A stretch of 64,000 nt of DNA from Agrostemma githago (taxonomy: Eukaryota > Streptophyta > Magnoliopsida > Caryophyllales > Caryophyllaceae): assembly GCA_958450325.1 (NCBI GenBank), contig OY288242.1, positions 70,666,562 to 70,730,561 on the forward strand. The letters are read 5' to 3'. Position 1 is the first letter of the stretch, and each line of letters opens with the position of its first letter. The translations under genes were made by a program, and so were the position numbers. Below the pieces are notes generated by a model that ran no database searches, was not told the origin of the DNA, and saw nothing but the letters and a program-made list of their open reading frames with translations. Of this stretch, positions 22,930-34,900 are shown piece after piece.

Positions 22930-23295
22930 GCAAATGAACAATGACTAGTTCATTAAACTTGTCGTTATAATTCATTCAGTGGTACCACGAAAAAATAATC
23001 GAAACCACAAGGGTACCATAAGAAAAGAATTGAAAACACAAGATACGGTTAATACATTGAAAATACAAGGGTACCATGAGCATTCCCTAAAGTTGGTTAA
23101 TTGTTCTAACTAATTTTCTCTCCAAAATAAATTAATCACTAATTAACCCAACTTTTAACGCCGTTATAACAGAAAAGTGATCAGGCGTACCATGAGCACT
23201 AAACACAAAACACAAGGTTACCACAAGAACAAACTTAAAATGAGGGGTACCATGTGTTATCTGTCAAAGTTCGATGGTACCATGGGAAATATCTG
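22930..23295 (-). repeat. Right terminal inverted repeat of the Mutator-like element
   Basis: Reverse complement of 5262-5573 with insertions, about 366 bases. It ends CAGATATTTCCC on the minus strand. Confidence 0.85.
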
Positions 23296-23304
23296 ATATT
23301 TTTA

Positions 23305-23626
23305 TCCCTTAATTAGCTAAGTTTTATACGGAGTATGATTTATTCACTCATAGGAATGATTTTGTGAGCTAACATCGCTTTTGTAGGTGTTGGTAACCCC
23401 GATCACATACATGAGGTCAATATGGGTCATAGCAAGGATAAAGAAACACGTGTGTGCGACATGGCCCACGAAATCCCGATTAGGGTTGGCAACTCGGGCA
23501 CCCTGCAAGGTTGTACATTTCTACGTCGTTTCATCTTCTCTTCGTTCTTTATTTATAACACAACTCAATCATTTACTAATATCTGAACATTGTGATTTTG
23601 TCTTATCCATCCACGTATGTATATAT
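23305..23626. other. Intergenic, nothing recognised
   Basis: AT-rich sequence with no gene-like ORF and no repeat noticed. Confidence 0.4.
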
Positions 23627-23898
23627 AGATAGAGAGAGTAGAGATCAAGTAAGGACAAGAACTCTTATAAGTTCATAAGTTTCAGGGTTAAAGTTACACA
23701 AAAAGTGCTTAAAGTTACACGGGATGAGTACGTCTAAAGTTACATTTTATCATTTGAAATGATAAAAGTGCTGAATGTGAAAGTTACATATCAATTTTCA
23801 ACACTTTTATCACTTCAAATGATAAAGTGTAACTTTAAACTCATCTCATGTAACTTTAAGCACTTTTGTGTAACTAACACTGAAACTTATGAACTTCT
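23627..23898. mobile_element. Foldback MITE between TA repeats
   Basis: Two arms of about 110 bases (about 23669-23780 and 23785-23897) are reverse complements. They begin AAGTTCATAAGTTTCAG and contain AAAGTTACA motifs. TA-rich tracts flank both sides. There is no coding capacity. Confidence 0.8.
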
Positions 23899-24238
23899 AT
23901 ATATATATATAGGTGTGATCAGGTGAGTCCACTTATATATGTTGAGTCCGTGAGTCCCTATCTTAGCCCTTGATTTAATGTTAGATTAATGGTTAAGATT
24001 TGTTTTCATAATTAAGGAAATAACTAATAACAAATCTTGGTAAATATATCATTTCTCTCTCTCCTCCTTAATTATCTCAATGCAAATCTTTTCTCTCTCT
24101 CATCAATCTTTTTAACTGTCTCCTTCTCTCACACAACAAGTTTCTTCAAAATTAAGTTTTTTTCATCTTCACCAAAAAATCATCATTTTTCTACTGTCAT
24201 TATACGTATGTATGTTACTATGTTACTGTCATAATCCA

Positions 24239-24433
24239 TAAACTATGTTACGTTAACTCATATAACGTGTTACTTTAATTCACGAACTGTGTTACTTTAA
24301 TTCATGAACTGTGTTACTTTAACTCATAAAATTTGTTACGTTGTATAATATTCTCTTGCAAAAACTATTACTCTAACTCATACAATGTGTTACTCTAATT
24401 CATGAACTGCGTTACTTTAACTCATATGACGTG
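24239..24433 (+). repeat. Left array of GTTACTTTAAYTCA motifs
   Basis: Repeats of about 20-25 bases with the core GTTACTTTAA. The array resumes at 26011-26160 after a CACTA-derived insertion. Confidence 0.75.
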
Positions 24434-26013
24434 CACTACTAGAAATTCCCTATTTTTACAACACTTTTATGGGTAATTATCGACACAAAAAAGCATCACT
24501 ATTTTATTTTTTGACGCTCTATAAGAGCGTCAAAATTCTTGCCGTCACAAATTTGCGACACCCTTTTGTGTCGCTTATATCGACACACTTAAGCGTCAAA
24601 ATTACTTATGACGCTTTTTGGCAACAAAATAATTGACAAACTAAATCGTCATGCCATTATTTTGTGACACCATTTACCGTCAAATTCATACATGAGCATT
24701 ATCTTTGGAATTCTATATAAGCACATTGTGATGACGAAAAGCGTAGAAAAAAAATTCACTTAAGGGGTACACTAAAAAAGATGACATTAATAAGCGTCAC
24801 AAATGCATAGAAAAAAAATCCACTAACGAGTATATATACTACAAAAATTGGCATCAATAAGCGTCACAGGATGCAAAATTAATATATTCGACCGTATTAT
24901 TAATTAGTTTACGATATACATATACGTACAAAAATCAAACTAACGTAGGAATTTGATAAATAAACCAAAACTTTCAATAATGTAATTATTATTCAAGTAA
25001 AACATAATATCGATCTATATATATGTGCGTTAAATTACTTTTGAAATTTAAACTACATTAATGTCCTCCTTAACTCTAAGATCAAATATAAAAATGAAAA
25101 CAAATGTTGTTGATTGATAAAATATCCATGGAAACCTAGCTATCATATTTATGGTGGACATATGTGTTCTCCAATCATCCTTTTGGCGAATCTTCACTAG
25201 TTGTAGTGTTTGAAACCTATAAAGAAGGCAAACAACAATTAATAAGTGACATAACTGAAACGTATCTGAAATCAAACATATACCCACTCCTATAATTACA
25301 TAACAAAACAATGATGCGCTTGTTTCTTATAACGACTCACTAGCTATACAATAATAATGGCTTCGGTTAAGTTTGCACCGCTACCAACGTACCAACATGG
25401 AGTTTTATACTAATAAAATAACCAAACATTTTAGACAATTATCAATCCATTATACATGCATCATAAATAACAAGAACTTTGGTCAATTTATTTGTTATCA
25501 GATTATCAAACGATAGAAGAAGATGAGACAAGAAGGATGTTTTATGAAGTCTTCTATGTGACATAGTTTTATTGCACAACAAGAATCATTCTAGACTCTT
25601 AAGTCTAGTCCAGTACTAACTTATCCCTTGTAAAATGAAAATTTAATATCAATGAAATAAAGAAATCGAGAATTTACCTGTGGATTCGACATGTCTATAA
25701 TAGATTTTGCTAAATCTAAAAACCCACTTGGTGCTGTCCCACTACTCAAAACATCAAGAATGTGACTGAACTGTGTTGTCATTTTTTTCATCAAGTCATT
25801 ATTCTCGTTACATGTAACCTCTAACTTTTCATTTTGCTTCATCAATTGTTCATTTGTCTTCATCAACCCTTCATTTTTCTCAGCTAGATTAGCCACAACT
25901 TCCTCCATATTTCCACAATTGAATTCCTCTTTCCTTAACATCCTACTACGTATCCCAAACACGTCACTTTGTTTCACACCGTATCCATAACCGACGGGAC
26001 GTTTAGGTAACAC
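24434..26013 (-). mobile_element. CACTA element fragment inserted in the array
   Basis: The left end reads CACTACTAGAAATTCCC, a CACTA terminus, followed by subterminal GACGCT/AGCGTC repeats. GTG flanks it on both sides (24431-24433 and 26014-26016). The right end lacks the expected TAGTG terminus, so it is truncated or rearranged. It carries the 3' part of a CACTA accessory gene on the minus strand. Confidence 0.65.
25621..26013 (-). pseudogene. C-terminal piece of a CACTA accessory protein (Transposase_24-like)
   Basis: The 130-residue ORF starts LPKRPVGYGYGVKQSDVFG and continues as a coiled-coil-like stretch with NEGLMKTNEQLMKQNEKL. This resembles the end of the plant En/Spm Ptta/Transposase_24 proteins seen at 41914-43585 and 46384-44765. 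The N-terminal exons are absent. The final part (SRFLYFIDIKF) may be read-through past a splice donor near 25679. Confidence 0.5.
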
Positions 26014-26737
26014 GTGTTACTTTAATTTATGAACGGTGTTAATTTAACTCATAAAATTTGTTACGTTGTATAATATTCTCTTGCAAAAACTATTACTATA
26101 ACTCATACAATGTGTTACTCTAATTCAAGAAATGCGTTACTTTAACTCATAAAATCTATTATCTTGCATAATAATCTTTTGCAAAAACAAGACTTTCAAT
26201 CAACCAAAAGAATAATGTATGATTATTAAGGATACTCCAAAACAAAAATTATAAAACTTCATTATTATAGTTCCAATGTTTCACACCTGTAACTATAAGA
26301 ACTGGATATTTAAAATCAAATTATAATCACAAACTTTGTTACTGTAACTCATTAAAACTGTGTTACTGTAACTCATTAAGTATGTTAATTACTCTAACGC
26401 ATAATGTGTGTTATTCTAACTCATTTTACTCCAATCAAGGATGTTACTCTAACGAATAATGTATATTACTCTAACCATATATTGTCCTACTCAGAATTGT
26501 GTTTCTTCTTCATCATCTTCTTCTTCTCCTGATTCTTCTTCATCGTTAGACGATGATTTACATGACGTTTCCTTCTTCTTCTTCTTCTCATCTACATCTC
26601 TGAAGATATGCCTTATGTATGGAGGAAATTCTCGCCCACATCCCTTCATCATTCGTGTGCTTTTGCGTCTACTGAAAAAAACAATAACAGTGCCAATAAA
26701 CGTGGCGAAAAAAAACAATCAAAACTTGAAATATGGA

Positions 26738-27655
26738 TTAAAGTAACAGATAACAAGAATTAAAGTAACAGATGAAGTGCATTGAAGTAACATTGAATTA
26801 AATAAACAGATGATGCTTATACACCAGGTATAAAGTAACAGAGGTCAGACATTAAAGTAACAGATAGTGTGAATTAAAGTAATAGATAATGTTCATTAAA
26901 ATAACACCAGATATAGGTTAATGCAAAAAATTCATATAATGATAAAAAATGAGAGTATGACGCAGTATCTTACTCTTTGATATTGTTTCCTATTTTGAAG
27001 TCATTATGTCCCATAATTATAGGAAGCAGTATTTTTTTTTCTTTTTTTTATATGGCGTTACTCTTTGATATTGTTTCCTATTTTGGTGGCAATCACGTCC
27101 CATTATTATAGTAAACAATATTTTTTTTTATTATTATTATTTTAATATGGCAGTTTCCTAAATTCTTAGGACACTTCAATGCACTACAATAACAGGTGAA
27201 AAGAACTAAAGTAACGACTGGAGTGTATTAAAGTAACACGACATATAAAGTAACAGATGGTAGACATTAAAGTAACCGATGCTCTACACTAAAGTAATGC
27301 TTAAAGTAACACGACATATAAAGTAACAGATGATAGACATTAAAGTAACAGATGATAGACATTAAAGTAACAGATGCTCTACACTAAAGTAACGCAGTAT
27401 ATGAACTACAATATAAAGTAACAGATGCTCTACATATAAAGTAACAGATGGTAGACATTAAAGTAACAGATGCTCTACTTATAAAGTAACAGATGGTAGA
27501 CATTAAAGTAACCGATGCTCTACACTAAAGTAATGCTTAAAGTAACACGACATATAAAGTAACAGATGATAGACATTAAAGTAACAGATGATAGACATTA
27601 AAGTAACAGATGCTCTACACTAAAGTATCGCAGTATATGAACTACAATAACTCAA
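26738..27655 (-). repeat. Right array of TTAAAGTAACAGATG motifs with a larger duplication
   Basis: Units of about 20-24 bases share AAAGTAACAGATG. A block of about 147 bases at 27265-27410 recurs at 27503-27650 almost unchanged, so amplification was recent there. Confidence 0.8.
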
Positions 27656-27847
27656 TATATTGTGCGTGCGCAAATTTCATATGATGAATCAGGCATTTAA
27701 CAGTATGCAGTTTCCCATATTGTAAACGTAAAAAATAATAATTGAGTAGCATCTTAATGACTTCCATGGCGATTCCAGTATAAATTACAAAGCATATACC
27801 CACCGTTTGTGTGTTCTACGATTTGCATATGAATCTATGATGAATGA

Positions 27848-27955
27848 CACGACCATGAAAGCAATATCAACATGAAAATTGACGCAAAACATGAATGACA
27901 CGACCATGAAAGCAATATCAACATGAAAATTGACGCAAATTAATCAAGATGGTGA
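27848..27955. repeat. Tandem duplication of about 52 bases
   Basis: Two copies of ATGAATGACACGACCATGAA followed by identical sequence; a partial third copy follows to about 27990. Confidence 0.8.
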
Positions 27956-28340
27956 ATAAAAATTGACGCAAAACATGAAAGCAATATCGAAACTCACCAT
28001 TGTTATACTCGATGAATTGCTTATCAACAGTTAATGAAGATGTCGCGATCATTGAATTCATAGTAACGGAATTTCGAGCACAGATTTGATTGAATGAATG
28101 AATGAACGAACGTGATGATCGATGGGAGCCTTTTTTTTTAGATTTTGATAAACTTGTAACGTGAATGAATGAATGAGAATGAAAGTGAATATGGAGTTAT
28201 TGTTTCTAAAATCATGGGAGTTATTTTAGGATGCTAAATCTTTCTTTTTTTTAAATACAAAATATTAGGATGCATCTTGTTCATCCAACGGATGAAATGA
28301 GGACTTAGGGATTCAATTCTTATAAGGGACTCATTAGAAC

Positions 28341-28342
<2 letters not shown>

Positions 28343-28389
<47 letters not shown>
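28343..28389. repeat. TA microsatellite
   Basis: An uninterrupted TA run of about 47 bases separates two TIR elements. Confidence 0.95.
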
Positions 28390-28392
<3 letters not shown>

Positions 28393-30051
28393 GTGGGATC
28401 TTTTACCCTATGTCATATTTCATACATTTTACCTTACATTCACAACCATTAGATATAAGTATATGAAGGGCTAAGATTAAAACTTGAAATAAAAAAGTAA
28501 GCATCAAACCCCTACCCAAACAGTATACGTAAAACCAAAACCACTCAGTCAAATTTCTCTCACCAAATTAAAACCCTCTTAAGATTGAAATCAAATCGCA
28601 AAATCAAAACTCTCACGAATCCTTTCACTTAAATCACGCCCAATCTTGCATTCAATCAGGTATTTCAATCGAATTTCGCTACTATATTGTTCAATTTGTT
28701 ATATATGATTTCAGTCTATTTTGTCTATTGTATTTTTTATTTTGTGCTTTATTTTGTACTTCAATCGTATTTTTTACGGTTTCAGTCTATTTCAGTTTTA
28801 GAATTTGTGTACTGTATGATTTTTTTTCAATTTATTTAGTATTGTTCAACTTAGTATTGTACAATTCTTTTTCAATTTATTTAGTAATGCGTTTATCAGT
28901 CTACGTTATTCATTTTTTTTCAATTTATTAGTCTACGTTATTAGTTTGCATTTTTTTTCAAATTTTTTGAACTTAGAATTTACTGTGTTTCAATATTAGG
29001 GTTTGTTGGTCTTCGTGTTAATTCGTTGAGTTTTTATGCTTTACTGAACTTGTTATTGCAAAACTTGAATATGAACAATGAAATACTTGAATATGAACAT
29101 TGAAATAACTACATATTATTTCATAGCATGAATTTCTGGTTTTGGTACATTATTATTACTATGAAATACCCAATTATTTTATTATGTTATTCCAGTTATT
29201 CTATACTATTGTTGCAATTATTCTATATTATTCTTGAATTTATTTCATTATATTAGTTACTATGTTTTATAATCGGGGTTATTTTATAGTGTTTTTATAG
29301 TTATTCTATAACACATTTGTGGTTATTGTACTTCAATTTTTTTGTACTATAACTAACTCCTCTTTGTTGTTGTCTTTCAGTGAAGTTTCTTTTGCTGGAT
29401 GCACCCTCAATGATATGCAAGATGTTTCATCTCAATACAATAATGCGAGTTATTCATTACAATAACTGAGTTTCTACACTGGCTTAATAACTACGTAAAA
29501 TCAGATAACATTATTTTTAAACTGCTTATATTTGAGTGTCAGCCAAATATAACAACATGAGTTATTCGTTACAATTAATAACTGAGTTTCTACTATAGAA
29601 TAACCACACGTAAAATCATATAACATTATTATAAAGTTAATTATATTTGAATTCCACCTCAATACAATAACACGATTTATAATATCTGAGTTTCTACATT
29701 GGAATAACTACGTAACATCAGATAACATTATTCTATTATATTTGAGTTTCATCTCAATATAATAAAACAAGTTATTCAATACAATAACTGACTTTATACA
29801 TTGAAATCATTACGTATGTACATTGAAATAACCTGATAACATTATTCTCAGTAAACAATTGAGTTAACTATAAAATAACTACATTTATTCATTAAAATAA
29901 TCTTGTTTGTACATCGAAATAACTATAAAAATCTGAGAAAAAATGCTTTGGGATTTAGAGAGTTTTAATCTCGGCTCTTGATCATGTGAGATCTAATGGC
30001 CACAATTAAGAGGTAAATTGTACAAAATTTGACAAATGTACCAGATCCTGC

Positions 30052-30061
<10 letters not shown>
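28390..30061. mobile_element. Second TIR element in a TA microsatellite
   Basis: The left end (GAAGTGGGATCTTTTACC, then ACATTTTACC, ACCATTAGAT, GGGCTAAGATTAAAAC) is mirrored by the right end in reverse complement (GGCAGGATCTGGTACATT, then TTTACCTC, GCCATTAGATC, CGAGATTAAAAC). TA runs lie outside both ends. The interior is AT-rich with no transposase. Left-side motifs GTTATTCYA and right-side AATAAC repeats mirror the architecture of the element at 23912-28342. Confidence 0.65.
29440..29900. repeat. Degenerate tandem repeats with AATAACTGAGTTTCTAC
   Basis: Four or five units of about 110 bases share ACAATAACTGAGTTTCTACA and AATAACTACGTAA.ATCAGATAACATTATT-like segments. Confidence 0.7.

Positions 30062-30090
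<29 letters not shown>
30062..30090. repeat. TA microsatellite
   Basis: A TA run of about 27 bases preceded by a short CT run, at the right edge of the second TIR element. Confidence 0.9.
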
Positions 30091-30093
<3 letters not shown>

Positions 30094-30775
30094 TATTTGA
30101 CCCGTTATAGACTTAACTACCCGCCTATAAGACGACTAGCAATAGTATGTACTCGTAATAGAGTATGTCTTTCCCACGTCGTCGCTGCTAGATCAATAAT
30201 AATTAATTAAGATTAAGATAGGTGGGCTTTGTTCTTTGTACTAGTCCACAATGACCATATAGAGTTAAGTTTTGTGATTTTCTTGACATATATAAATTCC
30301 AAGTGGACCTCCATAACCATATAATTATACCCAAGAAATATTCAGGTTTCCAAGCTAGCTATGTAGGAAATGGGAAGCTGACCAACACGTATGCAGGCAC
30401 CAATGCAAAGCTACAACTACTCAACTAATTTAACCAACATAGGAGTATATATCAATAATATTAATGTCAAACTGTCAAAGTTACGTTTAGGCAGGGGGAG
30501 TCGTTATCACGTCTAACCCTAATACAAAATGAGTCAATGACTATATTTTATTCCATTCATTCAAGACCAAGTTACCTCTTACTTTTTCACGTTTGTCCAA
30601 TACGTATTGTGTGACGAATCAAACAAGATCTCATATGAATATATTTTCTCTAATCGATTATCGTGAATATTGAAAATTCTCCTTAATTGTGAATAATGTC
30701 GAAAAAAAACGGGTAACTTGCTCTTTAACGGAGGGAGTCACATCAACATTCATCACACAATTTAATTTGGGTCGT
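30091..30775. other. Intergenic upstream region, nothing recognised
   Basis: Low-copy-looking AT-rich DNA upstream of the ANTH gene. No ORF or repeat was noticed. Confidence 0.4.
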
Positions 30776-31492
30776 GCTTTTTCCTAACGAGCGTTTACTC
30801 AATCCTAACGATATTTTACCTATTTGCCCCCGTCATTTCCCAACGCTCTCAAAGTGATGTTCATTTTCTCTATAAAAAAATCTCAAATTTGACCTAATAA
30901 AATCCGACCCCCGAACCCGCCGGCCATCACCACCACCACCGTGACCACCACCACCACCCTCTAATTCGTTCCCTAAACCCTAATTTACCTCACCAATTAC
31001 AATTATATAATAATTAGAGAAAAAAATGTAACTAAACCCTAATTTAATCTTTCAATTTCAATTAAATTTTGATTAGACAAAATAATTAATGTAACCATAC
31101 AATTGATTTAGGGAAAATGACAATTAGTTTATTTATCATTAATTGAATTAGGGCTAACGATGGATCCCTAATTTTCTCCACCAATTTTAATTAAACAATA
31201 ACTAGAAGAAAAAAAAGTAACAAAACCTTAATTTAATCATTCAATTTCAATTAAAGAGTAATTAGAAAAAGTAATTACCGTAACCAAACAAGTAATTTAG
31301 GAAAAACGGTGATTAATTCATCACTAATTGAATTAGTACTCATAATCGATTCATAATTGTGGTTTTAATAGTTGTATGTAAATGAGAGAAAAGTTATTCT
31401 TGGTTGGAAGAACTGTGAATTATGAAAAGGGTAAATTTGGAAATACAAAGAAAAATACGTTAGGATTGAGTAAAGTTGCGTTAGGAAAAAGT
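30776..31492. mobile_element. Non-autonomous TIR element upstream of the ANTH gene
   Basis: Termini of about 55 bases are inverted: CTTTTTCCTAACG then TTTACTCAATCCTAACG on the left, and the same in reverse complement at 31440-31492. The inside holds a 187-base tandem duplication (starting at about 30979 and 31166). No ORF and no clear target duplication were found, so the superfamily is open. Confidence 0.7.
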
Positions 31493-31566
31493 AATTTCGT
31501 TTAATTTGTTTCTCATCCCATCTCATGCATGCATGCCCTCCCACTAACTAATTTCCCTCCTTCCTT

Positions 31567-31605
31567 TTTCTTACCTCTTCTCTTCTCTTCTCTTCTCTTC
31601 TCTTC
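31567..31605 (+). repeat. TCTTC pentamer repeat in the probable ANTH leader
   Basis: Repeated CTCTT/TCTTC units of about 35 bases, roughly 340 bases before the ATG. Such CT-rich stretches are common in plant 5' UTRs. The transcription start is not determined. Confidence 0.6.
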
Positions 31606-31941
31606 ACCGTCCATTTTTTTCTCTATCAAAATTCCAAACCTCTTCTTCGTTTACTCCCTCTTTACGAATTCCGAATCGAATCCAAATTGACAAAGACGAT
31701 CAAACACCCATTTTACATACGAAATTTCTCATTCATTCATCCAACATTATATTTCCGATATTATCTTTTGTTGATATCAACAAATTAAAGTTTTGTGAAA
31801 AACTTAACTCTAGGGCCCTCTTAACAATTTATGACCATTTTGGCAAATTATACGTACAATATCTTTTTGTTTTAGAAGAATTGGGAGAAGGGGTTTGATT
31901 AATTATCATTTATATCCAATTGCAAAGGCACAATATATATA

Positions 31942-34900
31942 ATGCCTAGCAAATTAAAGAAGGCAATATTGGCGGTAAAGGACCAAACGAGCATAAGCCT
32001 AGCCAAGGTAGGAGGGTCGAGTGCATCCAACCTTGAGGTAGCGATCCTCAAGGCCACAACACACGAGGAGGTAGCAGTCGATGAACGATACGTGACAGAG
32101 GTCCTCCAATACGTATCCTCAAACAGGGCCTATGCAGCGTCCTGTGCCAGGGCCATAGGACGCCGCATAGGGAGGACCAGAAACTGGGTCGTGGCAATAA
32201 AGTCACTCATGCTTGTCCTCCGCATTTTCCAAGATGGGGACCCACATTTCCCCAAGGAAGTCCTCCACGCGATGAAGCGTGGCTACAAGATCCTTAACCT
32301 CTCGGGGTTTCGTGATGATTCCACAACTTCTTGTCCCTGGGACTTCACCGCTTTTGTCAGGACTTTCGCTCTTTACCTTGACGAGCGCCTTGATTGCTTT
32401 CTGACCGGTAAGCTTCAACGTCGGACGTCTCACCTCCAGCTAGGCAAAACAAGGGGTCCTCCTCGCAAAAATGTGCCTATTGTTCGCGACATGAAGCCCA
32501 GTGTGCTCCTAGACAGGTAAGTATATATCATCATTTCCACAAATGCTTTGAAAAACTTCACTACATGCATGTAATGTACGCATATCATTGTGACATATTC
32601 TTTCTATTCTTGAAAATGGTTTTGATTCATGCAATGTGTGTTTTATTTATTGTGACTTTGCCTTTTGAATATCTATTTGATTGATATAGAGATTCAAACG
32701 AGAGACCTATTACCTAGGGTACCTATGCTAAGACATCCACTAGGTTAAGACATTTTCAGTAGTATCCTTTTATTAGTAATACCAAGTACAAATTACTCAT
32801 TCAGATTGGAAATTGGAGATGTAATTAGTATGTCAGGACATTTAATTTTCCAAGAAGGGAAATGGGTAATTTAAAATAAGATTGGAGTAGTATGTACTAG
32901 GTACCAAAAAACAACTCGATCTAGCCATAGATATATTTCTAAAGATTTACTCGTATATGCTTAATAATGAAATGATGATGTAGATTTATGTTCTGACTTC
33001 TGATGTTTGACTGCAGGATATCGCATTGGCAGAGACTACTAGACCGAGCCATAGCGACGAGACCAACAGGCGCGGCCAAAACAAACCGGCTAGTGCAGAC
33101 ATGCCTGCACACCATAGTCCAGGAGACTTTTGAGCTATACCGCGACGTCTCAGATGGTCTAGCATTACTGTTGGACAGTTTTTTCCATTTACAATACAAC
33201 AATTGTGTGAGCGCATTCCAAACCTGTGTGAAGGCCTCGAAGCAGTTCGAGGAGCTTTGCTCATTCTACGAGGTGTGTAAGAGCATTGGTGTTGGGAGAA
33301 CATCGGAGTACCCAAGTGTCCAGAAAATATCAGACGAATTAGTCGAAACCCTCAAAGAATTCCTCAAGGATCAATCCTCTTTTCCCCCTGCTGCTACTCC
33401 CGGGACTAGTGCTAGTTTACCCCCACTTAGCCCCAAACACTCTGAATCCGGATCGGTCAGACAGTCTGACCGCTCCCTTTCCGAGTTTGGTGGGTCCCAC
33501 TGCACGTCATTGGAAGATCTTATGGGATCAGTTCCCGGGTTTAGCCCGGATAGGTATTCGGATCCGGGGAGGGAAAACCCACCTGATCAATATGATAATG
33601 TTTCGGTTAGATCTGAACCGACTGCTGATCATAGGGGGCTTAGCTCGGTTTTGGATCTTTTGTCTCTAGACGGTCCAATGCCGCCACCACCCGAACCACA
33701 AATCAACGGGGAAAATCCGGGTACTGAGCCCGATAATAAAGTGGGTTGGGAGTTGGTTTTATTTGAAACTTCGAACCAAACATCATCTCAACCCAATACT
33801 CAAGTTTATACTGATGATGCTATGTATAATAACATTTCATCTGAGATGAATTTGTCTAGTAATCCTACCTTAACCTCGTCGTTACAAGTGGAAAACAATT
33901 ACTTAAATCCATTTTTAGCTGATACAATTGCTGACTTGAATGGGGTCAGTGGAGCTCAATCTACCAGCTTTGTAGCTAATTTCACTCAGGGGGATTTAGC
34001 CTATAATTTAGAGGCTAGTACTACTACTATCCCACCTACTTTTCAAGTCGATCTTTGTAATTCTAGTCTGAATGGCTTTGATGGTTTCTCCGCTGATTTT
34101 TCGACTGATTTGGGTTTTGGTCGTGTTAGTTCCTTACCAAATGCGTTTAAGGATGACTTTGGAGATTTAGGTGTTGGAACCGCTTCACCTACTCTCCAAA
34201 CCCAACTTGGAAAAACTAGAATGAATGGTTTAGATCATTTTTCGGGTGGTTTTCCGACTAGCTTGGGTTTTGGTCGCGTTGGTTCCTTACCAACTGCGTA
34301 CAAGGATGACTTTGAAGTTGATTTTGGCAGCGAGAAGAGGAACTTTGCTGCTGATTTAGGCCTACCAACAGGGAGTGGTACAACACTTGCCACCCCACCC
34401 ACCTTTCGAGCTGATCTTGGTAACACTAGTACGACTGCCTTGAATAGTTTTCCGACTAATTTGGGTTTCAGTCGCGTTAGTTCCTTACCAACTGTGTTCA
34501 ATGACGACTTTGGGGCTGATTTTGGAAGTGAAAAGAGTGCCTTTGTTGCTGAAGTAGGTGTTGGAACGGGTAGTGGTACCACCGCACCCACCTTTCAAGC
34601 TAAACACGATAATACTAATAACATGAGTGGCTTGGATCTTGGTTCGGGTAGTTTTCCGGCTACTTTGGGAATGGGTCGTGTTAGTTCGTTACCAACTACG
34701 TTTAAGGATGAGTGGCTTGGAGCTGAAAGTAGTACTACTACACTATCCACCTCACCTACCTTTCAAGCTGAGTTAGTTAATACTAGCGTGAATGGCTTTG
34801 ATCGTTCTAACCTGGGCTTTAAGGCCGATTTTGGAGACAGTTTTGGCAGTGAAAAGAGCAACTTTGTCGCTCCAAAGCCAACTTTCCAAGCTGAAGTTAT

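Larger units (their letters stand above)
5262..23295. mobile_element. Mutator-like TIR element carrying nested copia and Athila insertions
   Basis: Long inverted repeats bound this block: 5262-5573 matches the reverse complement of about 22930-23295, with many shared GGTACC-containing segments. The outer ends read AAGATATTTCCC and CAGATATTTCCC inwards. The block is flanked by the same 9-mer, ATATTTTTA, at 5253-5261 and 23296-23304. Long TIRs with a 9-bp duplication are typical of Mutator-like elements. Removing the copia insertion leaves only about 1 kb, without a transposase, so the original element was non-autonomous. The AT-rich 9-mer makes the duplication somewhat less compelling than a mixed one. 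Confidence 0.8.
23912..28342. mobile_element. TIR element in a TA microsatellite, with inverted GTTACTTTAA arrays
   Basis: The left end (GGTGTGATCAGGTGAGTCC, then TTGAGTCC and GAGTCCCT) is mirrored by the right end read in reverse (GGGTTCTAATGAGTCCC, then TTGAATCCC). Both ends abut TA repeats. Inside, GTTACTTTAA-type motifs run in one orientation on the left (24239-24433, 26011-26160) and as TTAAAGTAAC on the right (26738-27640). No transposase was recognised. A 75-residue acidic/Lys-rich minus ORF at 26718-26491 is of unknown meaning. The family is unresolved. Confidence 0.6.

Noticed and set aside
26491..26718. Acidic minus ORF (KGCGREFPPYIRHIF, then Glu/Asp/Lys runs)
   Set aside because: Could be an exon of a transposase or captured gene, but the acidic part comes from a TTC-type repeat and no domain was recognised.
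26738..27655. CRISPR-like array
   Set aside because: Repeats are contiguous and irregular, without unique spacers of constant length, in a plant nuclear context; it is a tandem array in a transposon.
34235..34591. 118-residue minus ORF
   Set aside because: Antisense shadow of the repeat-containing ANTH exon.
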